This document shows, piece by piece, positions 11,266 through 22,694 of a stretch of 64,000 nucleotides of DNA. The DNA comes from Gigantopelta aegis. Lineage: Eukaryota; Mollusca; Gastropoda; Neomphalida; Peltospiridae. Where the stretch lies: assembly GCF_016097555.1 (NCBI RefSeq), contig NC_054702.1, positions 81,054,920 to 81,118,919 on the forward strand, in the 5' to 3' direction. Each line of letters opens with the position of its first letter. The first letter of the stretch is position 1. A program made the translations under genes and the position numbers. Below the pieces are notes generated by a model that saw nothing but the letters and a program-made list of their open reading frames with translations, did not search any database and had not been told where the DNA came from.

Positions 11266-12720
11266 ATCTGGAGAAAAGCCATTGTCATTCCTATTCCTAA
11301 GCCTGGTAAGGATCCAACAAATCCTACCAGTTATGGTCCTGTTGCTTTGACAAGTTGCATTTGTAAAACCATGGAAAGAATGATCAACCGTAGACTTGTC
11401 TGGTATCTTGAGTCCCACAAATTGCTTACTAACGTGCAATGTGGGTTCAGGCCTAGACGTAGCACGGTCGATCATCTTGTTAGATTTGAAACGTTTTGTA
11501 GGGATGCTTTCATCCATAATCAGCATTTGGTATCGGTCTTTTTTTTACCTCGAAAAAACTTATGATACCACGTGGAAGTATGGTATTTTAAAAGACCTGC
11601 ATGGCATGGGCCTAAGAAACCGTATGCCTCACTTTATCTCAAATTTCTTACAGAATAGGTCTTTCAAGGTACGAGTGGGATATACGTTATTCGATTCCCA
11701 CTCCCAAGAGATGGGTGTGCTACAAGGTAGCATCCTGTCAGTAACTTTATTTTCCGTGAAAATTAACAGCATCACCCAGTGTTTAAAACCTGGCGTTGAT
11801 AGCTCGTTATATGTCGACGATTTTCAGATTTGCTACAGGTCGTCCAGTATGAGTATCATTGAACGTCAATTGCAACTTGGATTTCGATTCTCAAAGTCGA
11901 AATAAATAAACTTCAACAATGGGCAACTGACAATGGATTTCGATTCTCAAAGTCAAAAACCGTCTGTATGCATATCTGCCAGAAAAGAGGTCACCATTTA
12001 GATCCTCAGCTGTTTCTGGACAAAAATCCGGTTCCATTTGTGGAGGAGACCAAATTTATGGGGGTTATTTTTGACAGGAGGCTATCTGTGGGGAGCAGAT
12101 CTAAAGGTTATGCTCCGACTTTATAGATCTTTAGCTGGTCTAAGCTTGATTATGGGTACATTGTGTATGGGTCAGCACGAAAGTCTGACTTGCAAATGCT
12201 AGATCCTATACATAACCAGTGCTTTCAAAACATCTCCTGTGGAGAGCTTGTACGTCGATGCACACAAACCTAGTTTGGGTGCTAGACGTGCAAAGCTTTC
12301 TCTGCAGTATGCTACAAAGATTAAATCAATGCCAAAACATCCTGCACACAATGCGGTGTTTGATAATAAATATATGAAGTTATTTGATGCGAAACCGAAT
12401 GCGATTCGAACATTTGGTCTTCGCATTAGGCAGTTTTTATCAGTTTCCAACACTGATTTAACAGACATTTTGGAAACGCCTTCATATTTTATTTTGCCAC
12501 TTTGGTGTATCAAACCACCAAGAATTGTATTCGATCTTGTTCATCTAAAAAAAGATCGCACAGATGCAGTTATTTATAAACAACATTTCATGGAAATCCA
12601 AGAGAGGTGTATATAAATATGTTCATATACTTGCCATTTGTGACACCCAATAGCCGATACGTATTTTTGTGTTGGGGGTGTCGTTAAACAAACATTCATT
12701 CATTCATTCATTCATTCTAC
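11266..12720 (+). mobile_element. 5'-truncated LINE, copy 2 of the same family
   Basis: The plus strand begins inside RT at WRKAIVIPIPKPGKDP (about 11268), runs through GFRPRRSTVDHL (11460), YVDDFQICYRSS (about 11815) and a thumb region, to PPRIVFDLVHLKKDRTDA (12505-12570). It then jumps directly to the LINE 3' tail (12617-12720), so the RNase H part is deleted. It ends in GTCGTTAAACAAAC followed by an ATTC repeat. The RT box is YVDD where copy 1 has YLDD. GFRFSKSK-coding DNA occurs twice (about 11880 and 11940), a local duplication. Frameshifts and stops show it is dead. It lies antisense in the pogo relic. Confidence 0.87.
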
Positions 12721-12736
12721 CAAAAACTGTCCATTG

Positions 12737-13122
12737 AAGGTACATTCCTGAGTTTGCTGCAGTTTTTAAGATGTTATCGACTAACAGACTTTTTAACGAT
12801 TGTAATTACATATGAAATTATTTTTTTCGGCACAAAATATTAGTGGCTGTATATTAAACCTGTTTCTGATCGTTCTAATATTCGTACTAGGTTAAATTTC
12901 ATTTTATTTCCTAAAATATTGTTTTTTCGTACGTACGAAATTATTTGAAGACAAAATCCAGTTTGGGCTTCTTACAAATATTAAGACGACCAGAAACACA
13001 TTGAATATGCAGACACTGATATTCTGAAAAAGAAAACATATTTAATATGTAAGTTTAATCGTAGAAATATTTTATTAGTCGGAAACATCTTACAATGGAG
13101 CAAACTCGGGAATGTCCCTTTA
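12737..13122. mobile_element. Palindromic TTAA MITE, copy 1
   Basis: The two ends are inverted copies of ACATTCCTGAGTTTGCTGC, ending in TTAA on the right. The whole element is an imperfect palindrome about its centre TTTCGTACGTACGAAA. Other copies lie at 13212, 13387, 34907 and 36933. It has no coding capacity. TTAA ends suggest piggyBac-type mobilisation, which is inference. Confidence 0.8.
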
Positions 13123-13211
13123 ATGAACTTCTTGGGACATCGTACATATTACTGGCCTTTCTGATGCTCATGCCATATGGGTTTTATTTATTTATTTATT
13201 TATTTATTTAA

Positions 13212-13386
13212 AGAAGGGACATTCCTGAGTTTGCTGCATTGTAAGATGTTTCTGACTAATAAAATATTTCTACGATTAAACTTACACATATTAAATATAT
13301 TTTCTTGTTTAGAATATCGGTGTCTGTATATTCAATGTGTTTCTGGTCGTCTTAATATTTGTAAGAAGCCCAAACTGGATTTTGTC
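13212..13386 (+). mobile_element. Half copy of the palindromic TTAA MITE
   Basis: It carries the left arm from GGGACATTCCTGAGTTTGC to GGATTTTGTC, then meets the TTAA of the next full copy, so the full copy either replaced or inserted before its right arm. Confidence 0.75.
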
Positions 13387-13776
13387 TTAAAGGGACATTC
13401 CTGAGTTTGCTCCATTATAAGATGTTTCCGACTAATAAAATATTTCTACGATTAAACTTACACATTAAATATATTTTCTTGTTTAGAATATCAGTGTCTG
13501 TATATTCAATGTGTTTCTAGTCGTCTTAATATTTGTAAGGTGCCCAAACTGGATTTTGTGTTCAAATAATTTCGTACGTACGAAAAAATATATTTTATGA
13601 AATAAAATGAAATTTAACCTAGTACAGATATTAGAACGACCAGAAATACGTTTATTATACAGCCACTAATATTTTATACAGAAAAATATATTTGATATGT
13701 AATTACAGTCGTTAAAATGTCTCTGTTAGTCGAAAACATCTTAAAAAGTGCAGCAAACTCAAGAATGTTCCTTTAA
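13387..13776 (+). mobile_element. Palindromic TTAA MITE, copy 2
   Basis: A full copy with TTAA at both ends (13387-13390 and 13773-13776), inverted arms and a central CGTACGTACG palindrome near 13570. Confidence 0.82.
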
Positions 13777-14304
13777 CCATTACATTCCATCTGAAATTAT
13801 AAAGCATTATTATATACAGATATGGCATGGAACCAAAAAAAAAAAAAAAGTTGGTGACCGCAATGGGCTTCCATTATTTATGACAAGATGGCTTTGTTTA
13901 GTGGATTTTTCTTGAAAAGTAAGCTAATAAATTAATACATTTTGGCATAAAACATGTAGATAATTGATATGATTATGTAAATAGGTACTGTTTTGTACTT
14001 TGCATCAGATGAATTTGCATAATTACCTGGAATTGTGAAGGTTCGTAACTTCGTTTCGCCAATTGTCAGATCCGTCTTCAGTAGCAGCTGTGTTCGAAAT
14101 CGCCTGGCACTTGCAGGAATGTTAACTACGTGATACACAATTGCAGAAAACGTGTACAAAGACAACTGGTCAAGGTTTTATTCATTAATATTACGTAGTA
14201 AACAAGCAATTACCCGGAACGTCCGAAGTGTGTTGTAAAAACATCTGGTTATACCGAAAATGAGCAATGAAAGGTACCATTTTCTTCAATTAATACTTTG
14301 AGGC
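13777..14304. other. Intergenic DNA, no gene seen
   Basis: AT-rich DNA with a short A-run near 13835. The minus-strand open frame at 13932-14165 has no recognisable domain and no supporting signals. Confidence 0.5.
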
Positions 14305-14730
14305 TAGGGCCTCCACGAGTCCAAAATATTGGACTCGAGTACTCGAGGGTCAAACTCGACCCGGACCCGAGTACCCGACATTTACACTAGATGATGATGA
14401 GATTAAAGAATAAAGTTAAATAGAATTATGCATTTTAATTCCAGGGCTGAACATGGATGCCAAATCATGTCATTAGTATTGCATTTAGAAACCGGTTGAT
14501 ATATTTAGTGTTATGATGGATGGACAGCCAGTTTAAAATAAATAAAAAACTAGCGCATGATCTTATAATTATTGTGTCACTTATATCGTTGATTATCTAA
14601 TCCTGAAATTATTGTCCTACATTGTCCAGTGTATTATAGTTGATTCCACCTTGTACGGGTACTCGAGTCCTGTGAACGGACTCGAGTCTTGCTAGACTCG
14701 ACCCGTGCCCGAGTACTCGTGGAGACCCTA
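14305..14730. mobile_element. hAT-type MITE
   Basis: The terminal inverted repeats are TAGGGCCTCCACGAGT on the left and the complement TAGGGTCTCCACGAGT on the right, with further inverted ACTCGAG-rich segments inside. Flanks are TTTGAGGC (14297-14304) and TTTGAGGT (14731-14738), an 8-bp target-site duplication with one mismatch, as expected for hAT. There is no ORF. Confidence 0.85.
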
Positions 14731-15179
14731 TTTGAGGTAGGGATTGTAGTACTGATATTTATGGGTCATAGTTTGGTTGATGTATTGCATATAGTGTTTT
14801 TAAACACAAACGTTAACTTCGTCGTCTATGAGATTGTATTTGGTATAGTACAACCTACATATTAAAATTAATAAATTCCATACTGAAGGTGCATGTACGG
14901 GGATGGGCCAGTTCGGTAGTCGAAACCCCTACGTGTTAAAGACACTATTTTGTTATAATTTATATTTTAATATTGCAACTACCAGTGACATCGGCTGGAT
15001 TTGGTTCGAATCAAGTTTCATTATGCGACTCTCGAGCCGTGAAGATTCATTTGGAATGTTCTTCCCACACGGGAAGTCGTTTTCTTAATATATTATGTAC
15101 TACAAGTTATTTAATTCTGAGTCGATTGTTTTGAAAATAGCACACAAAAATAGTAGTTTTTTTCCAAAACTTAATTATT

Positions 15180-16460
15180 TACTTTTCTTCTGACGTCAAA
15201 TCAAACTGACATTATTGGAAAAAACATTATTAGTGGAGGCTGGGATGGACTTATAGAACACTCACAGTTCAAACCAGTTTGGGTTTGCAGGCACGACGGA
15301 GCGTGGGGGGGTGGGGGGGGGGGGGGTCGTCCAATAAATCTGAATCAAAACTATTATTGGTAGTAAATCTTAAAGTGCTGTGCCAGACCATACACTAAAA
15401 TTTCAAATTCCATAATTATTTGCTTTCTTTTTTACACCGATATGTAAATCAATAATTACGAAAATGTCCCATAAAAGTATTAAAACATCACTCCCGTAGA
15501 ACACTGCCGGAAACGACCGAGTAAAATTCTCGGTAAAAACATTTGCCTGTAAATAGCCATGACGTCACGAAGGGAACGCGCTTCACAGAAACCTACCACG
15601 AGATGACTTCCAGCGCAAGCGAAAGTGGGACCGACAGCGACTGCAAAGTTCATTGATCATGCGATTCTTCTTTCTATGATGAATAGTGTAGTAATGACGA
15701 CCGGACTAATATTTGTGAAACACAACAAATGATGCCTGATCAGTTTGAACCTGGAACATCTTCCGACGAATCACCGGCCTGACAGATGACGATGAAAATG
15801 GTCGTGGAGACAGCTTACCACTAATTTACAACTTTTATTCTTGTTTTGTTCTTTAGCTTTTCGTGCGAATTATTTTGCTACACTTTATGTTCTAATACTT
15901 GTGATGTAGAAAAGACGATAAATAACACTTGAATTCTACGAGTCAAGTGGACCCGATATCGGTAATTTTAAGAAATAAACAAAAACGACTTTTAGTCCGT
16001 CCCATCCCTCTATAAAGATGTGTTTTTTTGTGAATAATTTCAGTTTGATTTGACGTTTAAAAAAAAGAAGGTAAAAGTGTTTTGGAAATAACAAAACAAT
16101 ACTATTTTTTGTGTGCAGTTGTGAAAACAGTCTGCTCAGAAATAAATAACTTATTTTAATTTTAAGAAAAACAAAAACGACTTTTAGTCCGTCCCATCCA
16201 TCCATGAAGATGTTTTTTTGTGTGAATAATTTCAGTTTAGTTTGACGTAAAAAAAAGAGTAAAAGTGTTTTGGAAATAACAAAACAATACTATTTTTTTG
16301 TGTGCAGTTGTGAAAACAGTCTGGTCAGAAATAAATAACTTACAGCACATTCCATAGTATGAAAAAAGATTTTCTCTGTGGGAAGGTATAGCAAAATTAA
16401 TTTAATGTATTTATAGTGTGTTTTACAGGGAACGCCTTTTTTCATACTATGGAATTTACA
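15180..16460. repeat. Tandemly duplicated repeat block with inverted ends
   Basis: A unit of about 185 bp containing CGACTTTTAGTCCGTCCCAT and GTTTTGGAAATAACAAAACA occurs at about 15985-16155 and again at about 16170-16345. It is followed by an inverted pair ATTCCATAGTATGAAAAAAG / CTTTTTTCATACTATGGAAT (about 16350-16455). Related text lies at 15120-15260 and in the MITE at 47354. It looks like duplicated and rearranged MITEs. No gene is seen. Confidence 0.65.
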
Positions 16461-17560
16461 AGTCATTTATTTCTGAGCCGATTGTTTTCTAAGATGCATA
16501 CAAAATTAGCTCTTTTTTTTCTTTTTTTTTACAAAAAAACCCCTACATTTTTGTAGGATGAGACGGGCTAGGCTATAGATACTTACTTGTTTGTACTTTA
16601 TTGTTTTAATGTTCTCGAACTGTAAAGAAAATCTCACAAATGAACGAGATGCAAACAACAACAAATCAGATCTCGATGATTGCCCGAACCGTGCATGAAA
16701 AAACAAACTGACCGGAGTTGAAAGCATAACGCAATTTGGGACATTGACGATATGCACCCCAAGGTCGTTTCGGTGTGGATGGCGTCGGCTTGTTGTCATT
16801 TGTTTTGTGTCGCAGAAAAATTGTTGGTACGGCATCTTTTTTAAAAAGCCATAACACATGGTATTCCCATATCTCGCTTAAGCCGACAAGCCAGTTCGGG
16901 CGAATCGAAACTAAAGTGCCTGCAGTCACAACGGTCTCCTGCATTTTCTTCCTGTCCAGTATTTTCACGTTGTTTTAATCAAATTCACACACAGATTTCT
17001 CACAGCAACGTTACTAGGAAATGCGTGAAGACTAAATTTATCGGCTTTTGTATTGCTACAGCCGCCAACAACACGCCGTTTAACCATAATAAACACAAAA
17101 GAAGCAATGAACAATGGCGCTGACTTTCGAAAGGAGTTCCCTTCATGACGTCACGGATCAAATCTTACGGAAATTCCCGAAACGAATTCAGCTGGTTCTG
17201 TTTTTCAGGGGAATATTTTTAAATGGAAAATATACCGGTATATAAATTTTTTACATTTTTTTTTTTATAATTTTCTAATCGTATTAAATAATATCTTTAT
17301 TGATATAGCTCAATACATCATACATCTGGAACAGCACTTTAAGGCAGAGATGAATTTTACTTATAGAATGCAGTAAATTGCATTTCAGGACATCTAATTT
17401 TCAAAATTATATTTTGTATCCTCGATCTGTCATCTGTATTTCTGACAAAAACTATTATGACTGATTTAACAACTACAATTTTTTTCCAAAGCATCGTGCT
17501 GCAACATTGTTGTGCTGGGGTGTCGTTAAAGATTCATTCATTGCTGTACTATGTATAGAG
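16461..17560. other. Intergenic DNA, no supported gene
   Basis: Overlapping short frames on both strands (16506-16978) have no domain I recognise and are not supported by splice or promoter signals. The remainder is AT-rich. Confidence 0.45.
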
Positions 17561-17895
17561 ACTGCTCTCAAAGGGACATCAGTTAAAATCGTCCTAATCC
17601 TCTTGAGATGTGATATCTCAACTGTTTGTCTGATTGTAGCTTTTATGGAGAAAATAATTTTCACAAAGTAGATTGGGTTTGGTCTAAAATACTAAACAAT
17701 GACCTTTATTTAAGTATGATGGTGTAAACAACCAGATTTATACATAGTGATTCAGATCGATGTTGGTGTTCATACAAAGCTCTGTGATAAAAGAGATTAC
17801 TTCATTCAGCTTTCCGATAGTCAAATTCCCCGTATGTCGAGCATTATTCCTTCTGCTCCAGCTTTTGGCATTTACGTTTTAGGACATGTTATGGC

Positions 17896-17899
<4 letters not shown>

Positions 17900-17986
<87 letters not shown>
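17900..17986. repeat. (CT)n microsatellite
   Basis: A near-perfect CT run of about 86 bp. Confidence 0.97.
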
Positions 17987-17989
<3 letters not shown>

Positions 17990-18188
17990 AGCTGAGGGCA
18001 ATATATCTTCGCAAGCCAAGGTACTATTCCGTACAGCTGATACTGTAGTATGTTATAAGGAGTGGTAAGTTGGCTTGCGAAAGTGATGGTGAGTAGATCG
18101 TCCTCGGTGGACTGTTATGGGTTTTTTTTTATAACGTGCCAGACAATGCCCCACGACTGGTATATCAGAGACATGTGTGTGTACCTAT

Positions 18189-18191
<3 letters not shown>

Positions 18192-18232
<41 letters not shown>
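18192..18232. repeat. (AC)n microsatellite
   Basis: A near-perfect AC run of about 40 bp. A second AC run lies at 18688-18715. Confidence 0.95.
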
Positions 18233-18234
<2 letters not shown>

Positions 18235-18236
18235 TT

Positions 18237-18600
18237 CAACGGCAGTAAACAACTTAGAAAAAGATGTAAAAACATTCTTAAAACCTGGATTTTGAGAATA
18301 TGTAAGGAATAGAATAATATATGCATATCGGTTAGATACCATTTAAACGTATCAAAGTCGCTTTCGCTTGTTAGATACATTTTAAAACAACTCGTGAGAT
18401 AACTAGTATATGTCAAACGGCTGTAAACAACTTTTAGTAGGAAAAGATGTAAAAACATTCTTAAAACCTGGATTTGGGGAATATGTAAGGAATAGAATAA
18501 TATATTCGTATCAGATACCATTTATCTCATAACTCGTTGTTTAAAAACTTTTTCGATCCATTTTAAAACAACTTGTTTTGAGATAAATGGTATCTAACGG
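18237..18600. repeat. Diverged tandem repeat, about 180-bp unit
   Basis: GATGTAAAAACATTCTTAAA and the following GGAATAGAATAATATAT occur at about 18262-18325 and again at about 18445-18505. TTTTAAAACAACT and nearby text repeat a third time near 18560. An inverted pair GATAAATGGTATC / GATACCATTTATC lies at its end. Confidence 0.75.
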
Positions 18601-18688
18601 TCACTCATGCATTATTCTCTACATATCAAGCATCAATAGCAATGACACGTTTTATAAACATATTCACATACATTTTGTATCTTAAAAT

Positions 18689-18720
<32 letters not shown>

Positions 18721-18785
18721 GCGAATTTAAAAGGTAATCAGTAATATAATTATGAAAAAAATAATCATCTAAAATGTTACAATTT

Positions 18786-18985
18786 TTCTCATTCCAACCA
18801 GTGCACCACAACTGGTCATGGCTTTAGTATGTGCTTTCCTGCTTGTGTGAAAGTGCATATAAAAGATCCCTGGCTGCATTGGGAATATTGTAGCGGAGTT
18901 AGAATTACCAAATGCTTGACACCCAATAGTCGATAATTAATTAATCAATCAATCTGCTCTATTGGTGTCGTTAAACAAAACAAAC
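18786..18985 (+). mobile_element. SINE fragment (body and tail)
   Basis: It carries CCAGTGCACCACAACTGG, TGCATATAAAAGATCCCT and a tail ending GTGTCGTTAAACAAAACAAA. No tRNA-like head is present. Confidence 0.8.
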
Positions 18986-19410
18986 TGATATGTTACCAAG
19001 AGAATCATTCCTACATGCATAGAAATCAGCTGCCAAAAAAATAAGCAGTCTGTCAATCTACCAAATAGTTAATAAGAGGTACAAAGTGGGCCGAGTCAAA
19101 TGCACGTATAGCCAAACTGGCGACAAAATGGTCCACCAGGTGTGACTATGTTCTCACTATCGACAAAATGGAACGGGACGACAAAATGGGCTGTAACAGT
19201 GCATGCTCATCACGTGCCGATCTTAAACGAGACACCATTCTGATAGATAATTTTGCCGATGCTCCCAAGCTCCACCCCTGGCTATAGGGATACTAGTTTT
19301 AAAAATAGAATAGCGAATGTAATCTTTATTCTGGGCTGTTATTATGCAGCCACTAGTAATTAGAATAATTCCATGAACATAAAAACAATACATATATTCA
19401 GTTTAAAATG

Positions 19411-19416
19411 TTTATT
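19411..19416 (-). terminator. GRP-A polyadenylation signal
   Basis: AATAAA on the minus strand, about 140 nt into exon 3, within TACTGTAAATAAACATTTT. Confidence 0.7.
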
Positions 19417-19430
19417 TACAGTAACAAATG

Positions 19431-19576
19431 ACTATGTTGAGTTGTCTCCCTTGCTTTTGTACAGGTAGACCATGATGTATTCTGACAGTGGAAAAACAAA
19501 ACAACTATGTTGAGTTGTCTCCCTTGCTTTTGTACAGGTAGACCATGATGTATTCTGAAAGGAAAAACAAAAACAA
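19431..19576 (-). repeat. Tandem duplication of the GRP-A terminal exon start and its acceptor
   Basis: A 73-bp unit occurs twice. Each holds a complete 3' splice site (CCTTTCAG before 19554, and CCACTGTCAG before 19481) followed by AATACATCATGGTCTACC. Either acceptor could be used. GRP-B has a single unit. Confidence 0.8.
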
Positions 19577-20698
19577 TCAAGCTTAGTGGTTAATATTATA
19601 ATTTGTTTCTTTATGTGTATAGACCAACATTTACAAGAAGTCTTTGAAATATCGGTTACGTGTGGTGAAGGATTTATCAAAATTAAATAAAACTGGAAAT
19701 GTAATTACGTTATTATTATTATTAGTAGTAGTAGTAGTAGTAGTAATAGTAGTAGTAGTATTTGTTTATATCAGATGGGCGATCGGGTGGTGAAGAAATG
19801 TGAGTTTACACCTGTTTATTAAAACCTGCAATCTCAAGTATTATTTTTTCATATTAAACAGAAGTTAATTTAGCAGTCACGAAATTTGTTTCAAAGTTGA
19901 AGAATGCACTCGGAAGTGTAGATTCCTAAAAATAAATATTTTTCACGAATCTATACCACGTACATTCTCTAATATGTCTTCTTTAATAGCTAAATACTTT
20001 ACTAAGCAAACCCATCACCTTCACTTGGTAGAAAAACGTTGATTTTAAGTCATGCAATACAACCTACATCACTGTAAGTAATCTTTAACTCTAATTGTAC
20101 TAATTAACACTAATTGTATTCGTAATTGTTTACAAGTGCCTGCTATATATCACCAATTATGAACGAAAATACACCCAATAGTATGTATACATATGTTATT
20201 ATCTGGATGAAATATTTTCTCTCATTTCAAATACCAAACTGTTTATCTTGATATTATAGACAGGCAAGAAGAATATACTGTGGTAATACTTGCAATCTTA
20301 TTTTAAAACAAATGTCGCTTCATCAGTTTTTCCTTTGATGATTGGTTACCAATGCATCTGATCGTTTTTGAAAAAACCCCAATTGTATCTATACAAAATG
20401 GATATGAGGTGCAATTACGATAAACTATCTAAACCTGATTGATTACGAAACAAAATAATGATGACACAATGTCCTGTCGATTCAATTTTTTTTTTTTTTT
20501 GTAGGTTTTTTTGGAAGGATTGCTTTGCCAGGTGTTTGCACAGCAGTTTATTAAATAAAAAGTTCCAGCGGAACAAATATATCATCGCGTTATGTGTTTT
20601 CAGTAGGATAGGCGAAATATATTAACAAACAGCGAAGATACCGTCAACAATTAGAACAGATTTATACAAAAAATAAACCATATTATGTTGTTTTTTTA

Positions 20699-20813
20699 AT
20701 ATGATTTTTATGTCAACTCGTGATGTGTGACAACTTTATTTTCACTCATTGCTTCGTAATTCGTGAAAATATGGTTCTCGCGCATCACTCGTTGACAAAA
20801 ATCGTATTCGATC
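20699..20813. repeat. Inverted repeat in GRP-A intron 2
   Basis: ATATGATTTTTATGTCAACT at 20699 pairs with the complement around 20795-20813. The centre holds a second inverted segment. It looks like a small MITE. Confidence 0.65.
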
Positions 20814-21032
20814 CCCCCCTCCCCTCCCCCTCCCCCATGAAATAGCCTCTACGTATGCATTGTATCATGAAACGATATTATAAAATGAGGAGTGGAAATT
20901 GCAGCTCTAAGTAGTTTGCAGTCTGGATTTTGTATGGCCAACTTTTAACTGAGGTTAAAAATGGTATTATTTTTTACTTATACAACTGTAATGATAAACA
21001 CAAATTAATAAATGAAGTTAAAACTTACATCT

Positions 21033-21554
21033 TCAGTAGTAATTTCCGTATACATCGTATTGGTTGTTGTATTTGTTGTCGTATGTGTTGTATGTATTGT
21101 CGTATTTGTCATAGCTGTTGTCATAATATCCATCATTGCCGTGTCCGCTGTTTCCGTGTCCACCGTGTCCGCCGTTGCCGTGTCCGCTGTTTCCATGTCC
21201 ACCGTGTCCGCTGTTGCCGTGTCCACTGTTGCCGTGTCCGCTGTTTCCATGTCCACCGTGTCCGCTGTTTCCATGTCCACCGTTGCCGTGTCCCCAGCCT
21301 CCGCCGTTGCCGTATCCCCAGCCTCCTTGACCTCCCCAACCTCCTTTGCCTCCCCAACCTCCGTTGCCTCCCCAGTTTCCACCCCAACCTCCTTTGCCTC
21401 CCCAACCTCCCTGTCCTCCACCCCAACCTCCTCCGAATCCCCAACCTCCTCCGTGTCCTCCCATACCCATTTTTCCTACTCCCCAGCCTCCCCAGACGCC
21501 GGCGGAGGCAGCAGCCAAACAGACCAAAAGGACAAGAACTGATTCTTTCATCAT
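21033..21554 (-). CDS. GRP-A, secreted glycine/tryptophan/histidine-rich protein
   Basis: 173 aa. Residues 1-18 are a signal peptide (MMKESVLVLLVCLAAASA, cleavage likely before G19). Residues 19-85 are GGW/GGK repeats. Residues 86-140 are HGN/HGG repeats with 12 histidines. Residues 141-173 are a Tyr/Asn/Asp-rich tail (YDNSYDKYDNTYNTYDN). The only Cys is in the signal peptide, so the mature protein cannot form disulfides. Low-complexity secreted proteins of this kind occur in molluscan shell matrix, periostracum, operculum and adhesives; the exact role here is unknown, and the His repeats could bind metal (inference). The start is the first ATG after a good acceptor, and the N-terminus matches GRP-B. 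The whole CDS is in one exon. Strong shadow frames on both strands come from its simple repeats. Confidence 0.85.
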   Translation of the reverse strand: MMKESVLVLLVCLAAASAGVWGGWGVGKMGMGGHGGGWGFGGGWGGGQGGWGGKGGWGGNWGGNGGWGGKGGWGGQGGWGYGNGGGWGHGNGGHGNSGHGGHGNSGHGNSGHGNSGHGGHGNSGHGNGGHGGHGNSGHGNDGYYDNSYDKYDNTYNTYDNKYNNQYDVYGNYY

Positions 21555-22388
21555 GTCGATGTCTGCAGAGAGGAAGGGAAAAAAGACCCAATCAATACGG
21601 AATTTTACAAACTGGAAAATGTATTAAACAAAGGTATAATAAAACCTGTTCGTTGATCTTTGAGTGTGGAGTATAATAGAAAGTCATGAAAATGGTAAAA
21701 AAAAACCTATGGTAATTCAAAACATGAAGTGCGGTAAAAAAAAAAAGAAAAAAAAAAGAGAGAGAGACAAGAAGTTAACACCCGGATTTATAATTAGATA
21801 TACGAATTTATAGCATTAAAACTTATTTATTGTCCAAGAGTAGCCTATGTGGCGACAGCGGGTTTCCTCTACACTCAATTGCTCGTCTCGTCCATCCTTA
21901 CACTATGTACTATCCAGAAAATACGTGCAACTTGGATGGATTTCCAATAAATGTCCATCAATATATTTTTATGGGTCCAACTGCCTGCATCGTGAAATCG
22001 AAGTATACGACAGCTATGACGAAGTAAATCGTGAAAGAAACCTCTCCCTATGGTACAACTGGCAATAACGGGAAATAAATCTAACAAACCTGAAGGAGGC
22101 CATTAACATAAAATCTATTTGCATCGTGAACGTGAAACTGAAATTAATTGTTTTAAATCGACAAAGATAAATTACTATTGCCTTTGCTTTATATTTCACA
22201 TGCGAGAAAATCCAATCTGCGTCTGGTTCCAAATGGTAATTCACTCAAAAAAGAAGAAGAAGAGAGCAGGCAATGTTGATACGTAAAACAATACTATAAA
22301 AAAGCGTAATTAAGACATACTCAACAGTGGTGGATGTTCTCAAGCAAAAGAAGGAAGAGTTGAAGTGGTCATCAGATTTTGTTTTCTC

Positions 22389-22480
22389 TTATATACTAGG
22401 CGAATGTGATAATACACCGTAACTTATCTTACTTCCTATTTAAGGTGTGATCAGCAGTTACGTCTTATCCAATAATGTGA
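22389..22480 (-). promoter_or_regulatory. GRP-A core promoter
   Basis: Minus-strand TATATAA at 22395-22389. About 90 bp upstream is well conserved with the GRP-B promoter, including GACGTAAC, GATCACA, TAGGAAGT and CACATTCGC directly before the TATA box. Exon 1 starts about 30 nt downstream. Confidence 0.75.
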
Positions 22481-22694
22481 TGTTAATTTTGTCATAAGTA
22501 TGGCTGATAGCATTTTAACGACTTCGTTATCAGTCATCAAATACATAACCGTACAAGACATGCAGCAATACCCCCGCCCAGGGCTGAAACAAATCCTTAA
22601 ATTCGAGCAAAAACGATAGAGGTATTCGGGCAAAATTAGCTTGCCTGAAACCTTGTTACCATAAATGTCCATAATTCTACAACATTAGTTGTAA

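Larger units (their letters stand above)
19395..22362 (-). other. GRP-A transcription unit (three exons)
   Basis: Inferred minus-strand structure. Exon 1 runs from about 22362 to 22321, where TTGA is followed by donor GTATGT. Exon 2 runs from 21562 (acceptor CTCTCTGCAG) to 21029 (AGAT, then donor GTAAGT) and holds the whole CDS. Exon 3 starts at 19554 (acceptor CCTTTCAG) and ends shortly after AATAAA at 19411-19416. The same order and junctions occur in GRP-B, which supports the model. The stop codon lies only 4 nt before the last exon junction, so nonsense-mediated decay is not expected. The exact start site is inferred from the TATA box. Confidence 0.75.
17565..22690. repeat. Segmental duplication block A, containing GRP-A
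   Basis: Collinear with block B (46665-51740) in the same orientation. Matching pieces include 17570-17885 with 46670-46870 (CTTGAGATGTGAT, GTAGATTGGGTTTG, ATAGTGATTCAGATCGATGTTG), 19430-19640 with 46920-47060, the CDS exon, the intron 1 part 22180-22320 with 51250-51375, and promoter plus upstream DNA to about 22690. Block A has gained microsatellites and SINEs at 17.9-19.0 kb. Confidence 0.8.

Noticed and set aside
16506..16978. Minus- and plus-strand frames as a gene
   Set aside because: They overlap on both strands next to MITE blocks, and the C-terminus is a lysine homopolymer from a T-run.
17747..18068. Ser/Leu-repeat ORFs
   Set aside because: They are translations of the CT microsatellite. 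The same applies to the Cys/Val and Tyr/Ile repeat frames over the GT, AC and TA runs.
20930..21676. Long plus-strand frames of 248, 176 and 93 aa and other minus frames over the GRP-A exon
   Set aside because: They are shadows of the GGW/HGN repeat in other frames. Only the minus frame ending at 21033 has a signal peptide, a paralogue and matching splice sites.
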